From contig NZ_CP111121.1 of NCBI RefSeq assembly GCF_026314945.1, positions 3,472,001 through 3,536,000 on the forward strand: 64,000 nucleotides of DNA. Reading direction: 5' to 3'. Positions 9,163 to 17,815 of the stretch are shown piece after piece; the stretch's first letter is position 1, and each line of letters starts with the position of its first letter. This stretch comes from Chryseobacterium fluminis (GTDB lineage Bacteria > Bacteroidota > Bacteroidia > Flavobacteriales > Weeksellaceae). The notes beneath the pieces are model-generated. The model had not been told where the DNA came from. It saw only the letters and a program-made list of their open reading frames with translations, and searched no databases. Position numbers and translations under genes: made by a program.

Positions 9163-9717
9163 TTATTTTTTTAGCATTGTTATTCCTAGAAATATTAAAG
9201 TATTAAAAATAATACATAAAATGATAGGCATCAGAATATCTTTTTTCCTATATTGAATATTAGCTAAATATTTATCCCAAAAAAAGAATTGAAGTATAGA
9301 AGCTCCACCAGCTGTCAAAATAATAAAAATCAAAATACTATATTCTGCAAAATAAATTTGTGCTAACTCATAAATATAGTATGACATTGCAGAGTAGGAA
9401 AAACCAAACAACATAACCGACAGCGCTCTCATTTTTTTCGAGATACTAAATAAATTAAGAGCTAATAAAACCGAACCTATATGTACCCCTCCAAAAACAC
9501 TAAAATACCAAACAGCTTTTTGAGAATAAAAAATATTTGATAAATCTTTATCAACAGCATTAATATCCCATTTATTAATGTTAGTAATATTTAATTCTTT
9601 ATGTTTTTTATTCTTTATCATCTGAATTATCATCTGTTCTTCAGAGATTGAAAAAATTACACCTCTTGCTTTAAGTATTTCATAGGCGATTTCTATTGCT
9701 TCATTGTACGTCTTCAA
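9163..9717 (-). CDS. Polytopic membrane protein, possibly 5'-truncated next to the IS
   Basis: This 184-residue frame has a polar N-terminal segment (about 70 residues, including EEQMIIQMIKNKKHKELN) and four or five hydrophobic spans, among them SVFGGVHIGSVLLALNLF, YSILIFIILTAGGASILQFF and ILMPIILCIIFNTLIFLGI. The only upstream initiation codon is TTG at 9717, with a stop just before it, and the IS end begins a few bases away. The native start may therefore have been lost when the element inserted or deleted neighbouring DNA. No family recognised; probably an immunity protein of the vanished toxin gene. Confidence 0.55.
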   Translation of the reverse strand: MKTYNEAIEIAYEILKARGVIFSISEEQMIIQMIKNKKHKELNITNINKWDINAVDKDLSNIFYSQKAVWYFSVFGGVHIGSVLLALNLFSISKKMRALSVMLFGFSYSAMSYYIYELAQIYFAEYSILIFIILTAGGASILQFFFWDKYLANIQYRKKDILMPIILCIIFNTLIFLGITMLKK

Positions 9718-9763
9718 ACCAACTTAGACATTTTAGTTTAAATCCTTAAGGAGGATTTTCGAT

Positions 9764-10747
9764 TTATAAACTTACTAATTTTTGTTGGTTATATATTTGT
9801 CTTCTTTTTCGGATGGATTCCGCTTTTGTTTGCTTTCTTTTTTCCAAAATCTGTTCTGATCTTCCGAAGTACACATCTGCTGGAGTGAGGTTATTTATCG
9901 ACTCGTGATAGCGCTTGTTATTGTAGTTTTCTACAAACTTCTCCAGTGCCTGGATGAGTTCCTCGGGATGATAAAAATGATTTAGTTTCACTACATTTTT
10001 CATCGTTCTGTGATAACGTTCAATCTTGCCCTGGGTCTGCGGATGCATTGGTTTTCCGTGAACCTGTTTCATCCTTAAATCGTCTTTCAGATAGCTTTTC
10101 AACTCATTGGAGACGTAGCAGGAACCGTTGTCCGAGAGCAGTTTCGGTTTGGCTTTGGTCTTTAATTTTGCTTTTTTAATGGCTGTGTCCACCGTTCGTT
10201 TCACATCTTCGGCTTTCATTGAGTCGCATAGCTCCCAGTGAATGATGTAGCGGCTGTAATCGTCCAAGATCGTGCTCAGATAGTACCATCCCCAGCCTAT
10301 GATCTTGAAATAAGTAAAATCTGTCTGCCACATTTGATGCACAAATTCCGTTTTGTCTTTGAACTCATTTGCTGCCGAAAGAAGAAAATGATTCGGTGCC
10401 GGGATTAAGTCTCTTTGCTTCAAAATCCGGTAAACACTAGATTCTGAAATAAAAACACTTTGCTCATCGGTAATTTTGTAGGCCAGTTCCCTTGCAGATA
10501 ATTCGGTGTGTTCCAAAGCGATCTCTACTACCAGATCTTTCTGTCTTTCAGGAATGCTGTTCCATTGCCTATGGTTTGTTCTTTTCGTAGTTTCCAAGCC
10601 ATCATAGCCGTTTTCCAAGTAGCTTTGATACCATTTGTAAAAGCTGCTTCTAGCAATTCCAAAACTTTCCAAGGTTCGTTTCACGCCGAGTTCACTTGTG
10701 GTTACCGTTTGAATGATCTCGTATTTCTCAGCTGCCGATAATCTCAT
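9764..10747 (-). CDS. IS3-family transposase OrfB (DDE integrase)
   Basis: This is the catalytic subunit that cuts and joins the IS ends. The N-terminal 60 residues form a helix-turn-helix (GVKRTLESFGIARSSFYKWY), followed by an HTH_21-like region. The rve integrase core runs from about 130 to 270. The DDE residues are visible in WQTDFTYF (D), LLSDNGSCY (D) and GKIERYHRTMKN (E). The C-terminus, with YHESINNLTPADVYFG, is typical for the family. The length of 327 residues is complete, so the element may still be active. OrfA ends 20 bases upstream, so no overlapping programmed frameshift is apparent. Confidence 0.93.
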   Translation of the reverse strand: MRLSAAEKYEIIQTVTTSELGVKRTLESFGIARSSFYKWYQSYLENGYDGLETTKRTNHRQWNSIPERQKDLVVEIALEHTELSARELAYKITDEQSVFISESSVYRILKQRDLIPAPNHFLLSAANEFKDKTEFVHQMWQTDFTYFKIIGWGWYYLSTILDDYSRYIIHWELCDSMKAEDVKRTVDTAIKKAKLKTKAKPKLLSDNGSCYVSNELKSYLKDDLRMKQVHGKPMHPQTQGKIERYHRTMKNVVKLNHFYHPEELIQALEKFVENYNNKRYHESINNLTPADVYFGRSEQILEKRKQTKAESIRKRRQIYNQQKLVSL

Positions 10748-10767
10748 ATATTTCCTGTATTTATCGA

Positions 10768-11121
10768 TTAATCCAGCCTGTCTAAACTTTTTTTTACAAT
10801 GTCATAGCGAACGACCAGATCAGCTACGATCTCTTTCAAACGTGCATTTTCCTTCTTCAGATCTGATACTTCATCACTCGTAGCCTCGCGAGCGACATCT
10901 CCATTTAAGCGCTTCTTTCCTGCTTCCATAAACTCCTTGTTCCAGGCATAAAACTGCGACTGTGCAATATTATGGTTCCTGCAAAGTTCGGCTACGGAAG
11001 TCTCCGCTCGAAGACCTTCCATCACGATTAAAATCTTTTGCTCTGCAGTGAATATTCTGCGGGTGTTCTGCCGAATATCTTTTACGAATTTCTCGGTCGG
11101 TTTCTTTTTCGGTGTTGCCAT
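10768..11121 (-). CDS. IS3-family transposase OrfA (HTH DNA-binding protein)
   Basis: This 117-residue DNA-binding partner of OrfB recognises the IS ends. It shows the family motif RRIFTAEQKILIVMEG, then the helix-turn-helix SVAELCRNHNIAQSQFYAWN. A C-terminal leucine-zipper-like coiled coil (SDLKKENARLKEIVADLVV) serves for multimerisation. It is the first gene of the element on the minus strand and appears intact. Confidence 0.93.
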   Translation of the reverse strand: MATPKKKPTEKFVKDIRQNTRRIFTAEQKILIVMEGLRAETSVAELCRNHNIAQSQFYAWNKEFMEAGKKRLNGDVAREATSDEVSDLKKENARLKEIVADLVVRYDIVKKSLDRLD

Positions 11122-11161
11122 AATTAAAATTACTCTTTTTATGAAAACACTCCTTAAATTT

Positions 11162-11539
11162 TTAATGTCTAATGTCCACTTTTTGCTGACGATTTACACA
11201 GTGCACCGTGCTGTGCTGGTACAAAGCGACAGATTCAATAATATCATCTGCTTCTTCTGTCCAGTCGATGGTTAATACATCATTTACCGGAACGGGATAC
11301 AGCCTGATCTGCTTCCAGAAAGATTTTTCATCCATCACGGGATCCTTTACGGCAGCAACCGTTCTGGCTTCCTCAAGTTGAGGGATTTCTTTAATTTCTT
11401 CCGCCGCTTTTTTACCGGTAGCATTAGTCCCCCGGTACCTTTGATTTCCGGCCTCATCATATTTAAAATACACCTCCGTTTGTGCGAAGCCCAGAAAGCT
11501 TAAAAATACAGAGATGATCGAAAGTAATTTTGTTTTCAT
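11162..11539 (-). pseudogene. Secreted RHS/T9SS-associated protein, 3' end cut off by the IS
   Basis: The ATG at 11539 starts a signal peptide (LLSIISVFLSFLGFAQ), followed by YFKYDEAGNQRYRG, which resembles an RHS/YD-type motif, and a Pro/Glu linker. Next comes a piece like a type IX sorting domain (FWKQIRLYPVPVNDVLTIDW, then SVALYQHSTVH). The rest of that domain is missing and the last dozen residues are IS-end sequence. In Chryseobacterium I recall proteins of this type sitting ahead of large RHS genes. Here the IS has replaced whatever followed. It lies 5 bases after the gene 11545-12483, in one operon. Confidence 0.7.
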
Positions 11540-11544
11540 GGGTG

Positions 11545-12483
11545 TTATTTTTTAGTAGAAAGAAGTTGTTCCAATTGTTTCTCCAGCTTTTCGATTTTCT
11601 CAGACTGGAGTTGTAATTTTTTATTCTGATCAATCGAATACAAAGTCAGCTCCTCAATTTTTTCAAGAAGTTTAGCATCCATTTCAGCGACATTGATGCC
11701 TTTCGTTATAATTTCTTCTGCAGAAGGAATATTAGGTAAATGTCCTTTTTCTTCAATGTGTTTTTCCACTTCTTCCAGAGAATTAAGCTTGTAATCTTTC
11801 TTAAAAACATAATCTGCCCATACATTGGCTTTTACTTCCACTTCCTTGGCGTAAACTTTACCATCGAATTTGGCAGTTTTATTATTAAAAAATTTTGCCC
11901 AGACCCCATGGGCATCGTTACCAAATCCGGTGTAGCTTAAACCGTCATTACTGTTGTTAGGGATATAAAAGATAATATTGGGAGATTGTCCCAAATTCCT
12001 TAAAACAGTATCCCCGGCAGCAGCTCCTATAGCGCCACAGTTAGCACATGATGATTTAAAGATCTGAAGCCTGCCCAGAGAATTTGCAATTTCGACAAGC
12101 GTATTTTCATTTTTAAAGATGCGTAATGCAGCATCAGAAGCTGTATTGTCATTCATACCCAACCGTACATTTCCTCCCACAAACATTTGCCCGTCATGTC
12201 TCAGGGAAAAAGCAATATCTTCTGTTCCTGTTCCGAAGACACTGGCTTTCATAAAATATCGTTCAGGATTTCTGGCATGATTTGTTCGTAATAAAAACTG
12301 GTTAGAGCCCGAAACTCCATTATCCTGAACCGTTAATTTGGCATCAGGATTATTAGTCCCGATTCCAATATTGCCGGTTGCACCATTGGTGGTTGTTGAA
12401 GTCGTTGAATTAGGCGTATATAATTGAGAATATACTGCACTGTTAATAATCAAACTACTTGCTAGAAATAAAACTTTTTTCAT
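11545..12483 (-). CDS. Secreted tail-fibre-like protein with C-terminal coiled coil
   Basis: The 312-residue protein starts with a signal peptide (VLFLASSLIINSAVYSQ) and a Thr/Asn-rich stretch ending in GNIGIGTNNPDAKLTVQ. This resembles the head of many Bacteroidota tail-fibre-domain proteins. The C-terminus has WADYVFKKDYKLNSLEEVEK, HLPNIPSAEEI and DAKLLEKIEELTLY, then a Lys/Glu coiled coil, similar to the chaperone-like end of peptidase-S74-type fibres. Two nearby Cys (SSCANCGA) sit mid-protein. It is the first gene ahead of the truncated RHS-associated gene and probably belongs to the same secreted apparatus. Confidence 0.8.
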   Translation of the reverse strand: MKKVLFLASSLIINSAVYSQLYTPNSTTSTTTNGATGNIGIGTNNPDAKLTVQDNGVSGSNQFLLRTNHARNPERYFMKASVFGTGTEDIAFSLRHDGQMFVGGNVRLGMNDNTASDAALRIFKNENTLVEIANSLGRLQIFKSSCANCGAIGAAAGDTVLRNLGQSPNIIFYIPNNSNDGLSYTGFGNDAHGVWAKFFNNKTAKFDGKVYAKEVEVKANVWADYVFKKDYKLNSLEEVEKHIEEKGHLPNIPSAEEIITKGINVAEMDAKLLEKIEELTLYSIDQNKKLQLQSEKIEKLEKQLEQLLSTKK

Positions 12484-12491
12484 ATTTAGAT

Positions 12492-13715
12492 TTAATAATT
12501 ATTTTTCTTTTTAATTTCTTCCCATTGAATAATAGAAGGATACATTTCTTTTACACCATATTTTTCATAGAGTGAATCTTTTTCGTAGTTTTTCAACACA
12601 GAATCCAGATCTGGATTATCGTGGAGTGGAGGGAAAAACATATATCTTGTTCCTCCTTTAAAACCTTTTTCTTTTTCGATATTCTGACCGATAGAAGTGG
12701 GTTGAATGATTTTATACGATGCAAAGTAAAAAACAGGAATAATAACGGGTAATAAAACAGGGATTTTAGAAAATTTATCTAGTCCCCGGCCTATGAGAAT
12801 TATAATAAAGATATAAGGCACAAGCTGAAAGACATGAACATCCGATACATTATGTTTTATACAGAAAAATAAAAAAGGAAGAGCTCCGATAAGAATGTAG
12901 TCGAGCCATTTTCTGTTTTTAAGTGACCAGAGAATAAATAAGCTGAAAAATAAAAAATTATATCCCAGGATCCCCAGATTCTTGATGATGCTATTCAAAA
13001 GTGTTGCAGGATCATAATCAAAAAGAGAGTTTTCATAAGCATTATCGGTAAATATAGATAATAACGAATGACGTCCCAACGCAACAGGAATTAACAGAAT
13101 TGAAAATAATCCAAGGGTTATAACTCCTCCGTATATAAAATGTTTTTTAAGAAATCTGAAATTTTTAAATATAAAATAAAAATAAATCGGACCGAAAAGA
13201 ATGGTTTGGATGTGGACTAAAAAAAGAATACCTAGAAACACAGACATATAATAAAAATGTCTGATATCTTTTTCTTTAAGAAATCGGAATAACTGAATCA
13301 GGAATAAGATTACAAATAACAAGTAGAACGTATACACTTCTGTAATAACGGCTTGTCTCCAGAATGTAAATGAAAATCCCATGATCATAATACACATTAA
13401 CGATGATTTCTCAGAAACTTCCAGTAAAAGCAATAATTTTCTGAGATAAAACAGAGCTAATAAACCTGAAATAATGCATATTCCAACAAATAAAAAATGA
13501 ACATTGATAAATGGGAGTACTTTATGGGCTAACCCCAAAATATTGGAAAACAAAAAGTGATTGGTAGCATTAGATTCAAAAGCAAATCCATTATAGCCTT
13601 GTATCGTAAAACCAATGCTATCCCCTAAAGCAGGATCTTTACCAATTGATAAAAAGTATATAATTCCTAAAATTACCAGGAAAAAAAAAGTGTAGACTGA
13701 ATATTTATTTTGCAT
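12492..13715 (-). CDS. Polytopic membrane protein, O-mannosyltransferase-like (DUF2723-type)
   Basis: About 407 residues with ten or so membrane spans. An extracytoplasmic loop after the first span has Asp residues (GKDPALGDSIGFTIQGYNGF) in the position where GT-C lipid-linked glycosyltransferases place their catalytic acid. The overall plan resembles the DUF2723 protein O-mannosyltransferase-like family of Bacteroidota. I chose the ATG at 13715; a TTG at 13745 would only add a basic leader. The C-terminal about 70 residues are soluble and charged. It ends 8 bases before the tail-fibre-like gene, so it may be co-transcribed with it. Substrate unknown. Confidence 0.7.
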   Translation of the reverse strand: MQNKYSVYTFFFLVILGIIYFLSIGKDPALGDSIGFTIQGYNGFAFESNATNHFLFSNILGLAHKVLPFINVHFLFVGICIISGLLALFYLRKLLLLLEVSEKSSLMCIMIMGFSFTFWRQAVITEVYTFYLLFVILFLIQLFRFLKEKDIRHFYYMSVFLGILFLVHIQTILFGPIYFYFIFKNFRFLKKHFIYGGVITLGLFSILLIPVALGRHSLLSIFTDNAYENSLFDYDPATLLNSIIKNLGILGYNFLFFSLFILWSLKNRKWLDYILIGALPFLFFCIKHNVSDVHVFQLVPYIFIIILIGRGLDKFSKIPVLLPVIIPVFYFASYKIIQPTSIGQNIEKEKGFKGGTRYMFFPPLHDNPDLDSVLKNYEKDSLYEKYGVKEMYPSIIQWEEIKKKNNY

Positions 13716-13745
13716 ACGTATCGGACTAAATTTACGTTTCTGCAA

Positions 13746-14147
13746 ATCTAAGAATTGTGACCTTTATTTTTAAATTAAAAAGCCTGTAATTTATTGTTTT
13801 ACAATATATTTGGATTTTATTGTTGTTTGCGTGGTATTTTGTACGTTAAAGAGTGAATAACATAATAATATTTACACTAAATTGAAATATGATAGAGATA
13901 TGATAAATCGCTAAATTAATTATCTCATCATTCGGTGAGCTTTTCTGAAGATTTTTCTGTGCAATTTAATATTTCCGGAGATTTCCATCATATTCGGATG
14001 AGTTCAGATCGGACCTAAACAGCAATAAGCAAAGCGAGTAAATAAAATCTTATCCTTGTCTTACTGCTATTGAAACTTTTTAAACAAAGAAAATATACAT
14101 GCCGGATAAATATACTTTCTGCAGCACTACTGTTGCTGAAAAATATT
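13746..14147. other. Intergenic region without a recognisable gene
   Basis: About 400 bases between divergent genes. It is AT-rich, with many stops in all frames. I see no RNA gene or strong terminator. The minus-strand promoter of the 12492-13715 gene must lie near its left end and the plus-strand promoter of the next gene at its right end. Confidence 0.5.
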
Positions 14148-14155
14148 TACCTTTG
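14148..14155 (+). promoter_or_regulatory. Bacteroidota -7 box TACCTTTG directly before an ATG
   Basis: TACCTTTG matches the TAnnTTTG consensus. The ATG of the next gene is only 5 bases further, so the transcript would be leaderless or nearly so. No good -33 TTG lies at 17-19 bases spacing. Confidence 0.45.
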
Positions 14156-14160
14156 TTACG

Positions 14161-14484
14161 ATGAACCTGTTCAGATTTATTTTAGCATTTTATTTCATGG
14201 CCTTATCCGTAATGCCCTGTGAAGATGTGCATCAGAAATCAGGTCCAGGCCAGACAGAATTATCTTCAGGGATTGAAGAATCCCACTCCAAAGATAAGGG
14301 AGACATCTGTTCCCCGTTATGTATCTGCAATTGCTGCCAGATTACCGTGACCGCTTTTAAGATGGAACCATTATTCGAAATTCCTGAACAGATAAAAGCC
14401 CTTATTTCCAGGAAAATTTTTTTCCGGAACAATAATTTTGCCTATCAGGTATATGACCATATCTGGCAACCACCTAAGATTTAA
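14161..14484 (+). CDS. Small secreted Cys-rich protein of metal-efflux loci (DUF6660-like)
   Basis: This 107-residue protein has an N-terminal signal or anchor segment (LFRFILAFYFMALSVMPC) and a polar, His/Glu-containing middle. A dense cysteine cluster, CSPLCICNCCQI, lies near residues 57-67. The end is basic and aromatic. Small proteins of this layout sit directly before CusA/CzcA-type pumps in flavobacteria (I recall the label DUF6660). The clustered cysteines suggest a periplasmic metal-binding role, which is inference. It is followed after 300 bases by the RND pump gene. Confidence 0.75.
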   Translation: MNLFRFILAFYFMALSVMPCEDVHQKSGPGQTELSSGIEESHSKDKGDICSPLCICNCCQITVTAFKMEPLFEIPEQIKALISRKIFFRNNNFAYQVYDHIWQPPKI

Positions 14485-14510
14485 TCAATTATTTTAAACG
14501 TTTCGTGAAA

Positions 14511-14531
14511 CTTTGCAATACCCTTGCAAAG
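14511..14531. promoter_or_regulatory. Inverted repeat CTTTGCAA-N5-TTGCAAAG, putative metal-regulator operator
   Basis: Perfect 8-base arms separated by TACCC, upstream of the RND pump gene. A related palindrome (TGCAAT-AGC-ATTGCA) sits before the P1B-ATPase gene at 20794-20813. Shared core: TTTGCAATAnnnTTGCA. A Fur-family regulator is encoded in the same cluster. Confidence 0.45.
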
Positions 14532-14568
14532 AGCTTCATGATATTTTTGCATTTCAGCAGTATCAAAC

Positions 14569-14593
14569 CTCATAGGTTTTTAAAACCTATGAG
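14569..14593. repeat. Perfect 12-base inverted repeat with 1-base spacer
   Basis: CTCATAGGTTTT, then T, then its exact reverse complement AAAACCTATGAG. There is no T-run after it, so it is unlikely to be a simple terminator. It may be an interspersed palindromic element or an operator upstream of the efflux genes. Confidence 0.6.
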
Positions 14594-14782
14594 ATTTAGA
14601 GAACACTAGCCTCAATTGCATTACTGAAGTGCCTGCATTTTCAATTAAAATTAACAGATTGTCTGTCTTACCTCTTGTATAATAAAGTCCTTATGGTCTT
14701 TAAAAATAGCGAATGGGCGAAATATAGAGCCTCAGCATTAAAAACAACACCAGGCAGACAATCACAAATTAAATCTCAGTTT

Positions 14783-17700
14783 GTGTTAGATAAAATCATA
14801 AAATTCAGTATCAAAAACAAGATCGTTATTGGAATAATGACCTTGCTGCTCATGGTCTGGGGACTGTGGAGTGCTACGAAGCTGCCTATTGATGCGGTTC
14901 CGGATATCACCAACAATCAGGTCCAGATTATTACCGTTTGTCCTACGTTGGCCGGACAGGAAGTCGAACAATTGGTAACTTTCCCGATCGAACAGAGCAT
15001 CGCCAATGTTCCCGATATTGAGGAAACCAGAAGTATTTCCCGTTTTGGACTGTCCGTTATTACCGTTGTTTTTAAGGACAAAGTGGATGTCTATTTTGCA
15101 CGTCAGCTAATCAATGAAAGGTTAAAAAAAGCTGAAGAAAACATCCCGAAAGGAATCGGAACCCCTGAACTGGCGCCCGTAAGTACGGGATTGGGAGAAG
15201 TTTACCAGTATATTTTACACCCTAAAAAAGGAAGCGAAAAAAAATACAGTGCAAAAGACCTCCGGACGATGCAGGATTGGATTGTGGCTAGGCAACTGTA
15301 CGGAACGGAGGGCGTTGCTGAGGTCAACAGCTTTGGTGGGGAAGTAAAACAGTATGAAGTCGCCGTTGATCCCAACCGGTTAAAAGCCATGGGAGTGAGT
15401 ATTTCGGACATTTTTACAGCCCTCGGAAAAAATAATCAGAATACCGGGGGAGCCTACATTGATAAAAAGCCGAATGCCTACTTCATCCGCGGAATAGGTT
15501 GGGTCACTTCATTAGATGATGTGAAAAATATTGCGGTGAAAAATTCCGGAACAGTTCCCGTTTTTATAAAAGATGTTGCCGATGTCCGTTTCGGAAATGC
15601 GATAAGATACGGTGCCATGACGTATAATGGGGAGACCGATGCCGTCGGAGGGGTGGTTATGATGCTGAAAGGTGCTAACAGCAATGAGGTGGTTAAAAGG
15701 ATTAAAGAAAAAATCCCGACGATTCAGAAATCGCTTCCGCAAGATATGGTTATAGAACCGTTTTTGGACAGAACAGATCTCGTAGGCCGCGCCATGGGAA
15801 CGGTAGAGAAAAATCTGGTGGAAGGAGCCCTCATCGTAATCTTCGTGTTAGTGCTTTTTCTCGGAAATTTCAGAGCGGGATTAATCGTTGCATCTGCCAT
15901 TCCTCTGTCCCTTTTATTTGCGTTGGGAATGATGAATCTATTTGGAGTAAGTGCCAACTTAATGAGTCTGGGAGCAATAGATTTCGGATTAATTGTCGAT
16001 GGAGCCGTGATCATTGTAGAGGCTACTTTGCATCATCTAGGATTGAGAAAATCTGTACAGCAACTCACACAGAGCGAGATGGACGAAGAGGTTTTTTTAT
16101 CTGCCTCGAAAATTCGCGGAAGTGCAGCCTTTGGAGAAATTATTATTTTAATTGTTTACATTCCGATCCTTACCCTGGCCGGAATTGAAGGCAAAATGTT
16201 TTCTCCCATGGCTAAAACGGTAGGATTTGCAATTCTCGGAGCCCTGCTTCTTTCCCTGACTTACATTCCGATGATGTGTGCGCTCTTTCTGTCAAAAAAT
16301 ATTTCGCATAAAGAAAACTTTTCCGATAAAATGATGAGCAGGCTGCAAAAAATATATCAACCATTATTGCAGAAAGCGATGAAGATTAAATATAGTATTG
16401 TAGCGACTACAATTATTTTATTCTCCGTATCAGCTTTTATTTTCAGCAGGATGGGTGGCGAATTTATTCCTCAGCTGCAGGAAGGAGATTTTGCCTTTCA
16501 CTGCATTTTACCGCAGGGAAGCTCTTTAAGCCAGAGTATTGAAACATCGATGCAGGCTTCCAGAATGATCAGGCAGTTTGATGAGGTAAAAATGGTGGTC
16601 GGAAAAACAGGTTCAGCCGAAGTTCCTACAGACCCGATGCCTCCGGAAGCTTCTGATTTAATCATTGTTCTGAAACCGCAGAATGAATGGAAATCAAAAA
16701 AGTCATACACGGAACTGGCAGAAGAAATGACAGAAAAACTGGAACTGATTCCCGGAGTATTCTTCGAAGCCAACCAGCCGATTCAGATGCGTTTTAATGA
16801 ATTGATGACCGGAATCCGGCAGGATGTTGCTGTGAAAATTTTTGGTGAAAATATGGATTCTCTCGCAGTATATGCCGAACAAGCCGCTAAAGTGATTCAG
16901 AATGTTGAAGGAGCCACTTTGCCGCAGATTGAAAGAGTAGGAGGGCTTCCGCAGATCAGGGTAACCTACGACAGGACAGGAATGGCGAATTATGGCTTAA
17001 ATGTGGAAGATGTTAACGACGTACTGAGTACTGCATTTGCCGGAAAGACAGCCGGGCAGATTTTTGAAAACGAAAGACGCTTTGATTTGGTAGTACGGCT
17101 GGACAGCATGTACCGGACCGGTATTGAAGATGTCAGTAATGTAATGGTGCCCACCAGTACGGGTACCCAGGTTCCCTTATCTCAGATCGCCGGCATCGAA
17201 TACAGGCTGGGTCCGGCCCAGATCAGCCGTGAAGCCGGAAAACGCAGGATTGTTGTCGGCTTTAATGTAAAGGGCAGAGATGTAGAAACGGTAGTGAAAG
17301 ATATTCAGCAAAAATTGGAAAAAGAAGTAAAACTTCCGCCCGGATATTATTTCACCTATGGCGGGCAGTTTGAAAACTTAAAAGAAGCCGGTCAGCGATT
17401 AATGATTGCAGTTCCGGCATCACTTTTACTGATTTTTATGTTGTTGTATTTTACATTTCATTCCTTTAAACAGGCGGTATTGATATTTACAGCTATTCCC
17501 ATGAGTGCCATCGGGGGCATTTTTGCCCTGCTGCTGAGGGATATGCCTTTCAGCATCAGTGCGGGTATCGGATTTATTGCGTTATTCGGAGTAGCGGTTC
17601 TGAATGGAATTGTTTTAATCGGAACCTTTAATCAGTTGGAAAAAGAGGGCGTTTCGGATGTAATCAAAAGAGTAATGGAAGGCACCAAAATCAGGCTGCG

Positions 17701-17815
17701 GCCGGTTTTAATGACGGCTACGGTAGCCTCATTCGGGTTTCTACCGATGGCGGTGAGCACAGGTGCCGGTGCCGAAGTTCAGAAGCCTCTGGCAACAGTG
17801 GTTATCGGGGGGTAG
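14783..17815 (+). CDS. cusA: CusA/CzcA-type heavy-metal RND efflux pump (frameshifted before its last helix)
   Basis: This proton-driven inner-membrane pump exports metal ions across the envelope. The GTG at 14783 gives the family N-terminus (LDKIIKFSIKNKIVIGIMT); the longer TTG-started frame from 14675 adds about 36 unlikely residues. TM1, PIDAVPDITNNQVQI, and the heavy-metal RND signature IDFGLIVDGAVIIVEA in TM4 (D, D and E of the relay) are present. The second half repeats the fold and reaches ATVVIGG. There GGGGGGTAGTG gives a stop; GGGGGGTTAGTG would continue as LVSATFLALFVLP, the normal last helix. Together with the next entry this is one fusion protein of about 1454 residues. Cu(I)/Ag(I) versus Zn/Co/Cd specificity cannot be settled. 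Confidence 0.95.
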   Translation: MLDKIIKFSIKNKIVIGIMTLLLMVWGLWSATKLPIDAVPDITNNQVQIITVCPTLAGQEVEQLVTFPIEQSIANVPDIEETRSISRFGLSVITVVFKDKVDVYFARQLINERLKKAEENIPKGIGTPELAPVSTGLGEVYQYILHPKKGSEKKYSAKDLRTMQDWIVARQLYGTEGVAEVNSFGGEVKQYEVAVDPNRLKAMGVSISDIFTALGKNNQNTGGAYIDKKPNAYFIRGIGWVTSLDDVKNIAVKNSGTVPVFIKDVADVRFGNAIRYGAMTYNGETDAVGGVVMMLKGANSNEVVKRIKEKIPTIQKSLPQDMVIEPFLDRTDLVGRAMGTVEKNLVEGALIVIFVLVLFLGNFRAGLIVASAIPLSLLFALGMMNLFGVSANLMSLGAIDFGLIVDGAVIIVEATLHHLGLRKSVQQLTQSEMDEEVFLSASKIRGSAAFGEIIILIVYIPILTLAGIEGKMFSPMAKTVGFAILGALLLSLTYIPMMCALFLSKNISHKENFSDKMMSRLQKIYQPLLQKAMKIKYSIVATTIILFSVSAFIFSRMGGEFIPQLQEGDFAFHCILPQGSSLSQSIETSMQASRMIRQFDEVKMVVGKTGSAEVPTDPMPPEASDLIIVLKPQNEWKSKKSYTELAEEMTEKLELIPGVFFEANQPIQMRFNELMTGIRQDVAVKIFGENMDSLAVYAEQAAKVIQNVEGATLPQIERVGGLPQIRVTYDRTGMANYGLNVEDVNDVLSTAFAGKTAGQIFENERRFDLVVRLDSMYRTGIEDVSNVMVPTSTGTQVPLSQIAGIEYRLGPAQISREAGKRRIVVGFNVKGRDVETVVKDIQQKLEKEVKLPPGYYFTYGGQFENLKEAGQRLMIAVPASLLLIFMLLYFTFHSFKQAVLIFTAIPMSAIGGIFALLLRDMPFSISAGIGFIALFGVAVLNGIVLIGTFNQLEKEGVSDVIKRVMEGTKIRLRPVLMTATVASFGFLPMAVSTGAGAEVQKPLATVVIGG

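Larger units (their letters stand above)
9724..11172 (-). mobile_element. IS3-family insertion sequence
   Basis: About 1.45 kb with two minus-strand transposase genes. Imperfect terminal inverted repeats are visible. Both ends read inward as TTAGACATT followed, after a spacer of different length, by TTAAGGAG and TTTTC (left end about 9724-9760, right end about 11141-11172). The true tips may reach further out, to about 9705 and 11198, where TGTA-type ends can be drawn. I see no convincing target-site duplication, which fits an IS-adjacent deletion or recombination between two copies. Confidence 0.8.
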
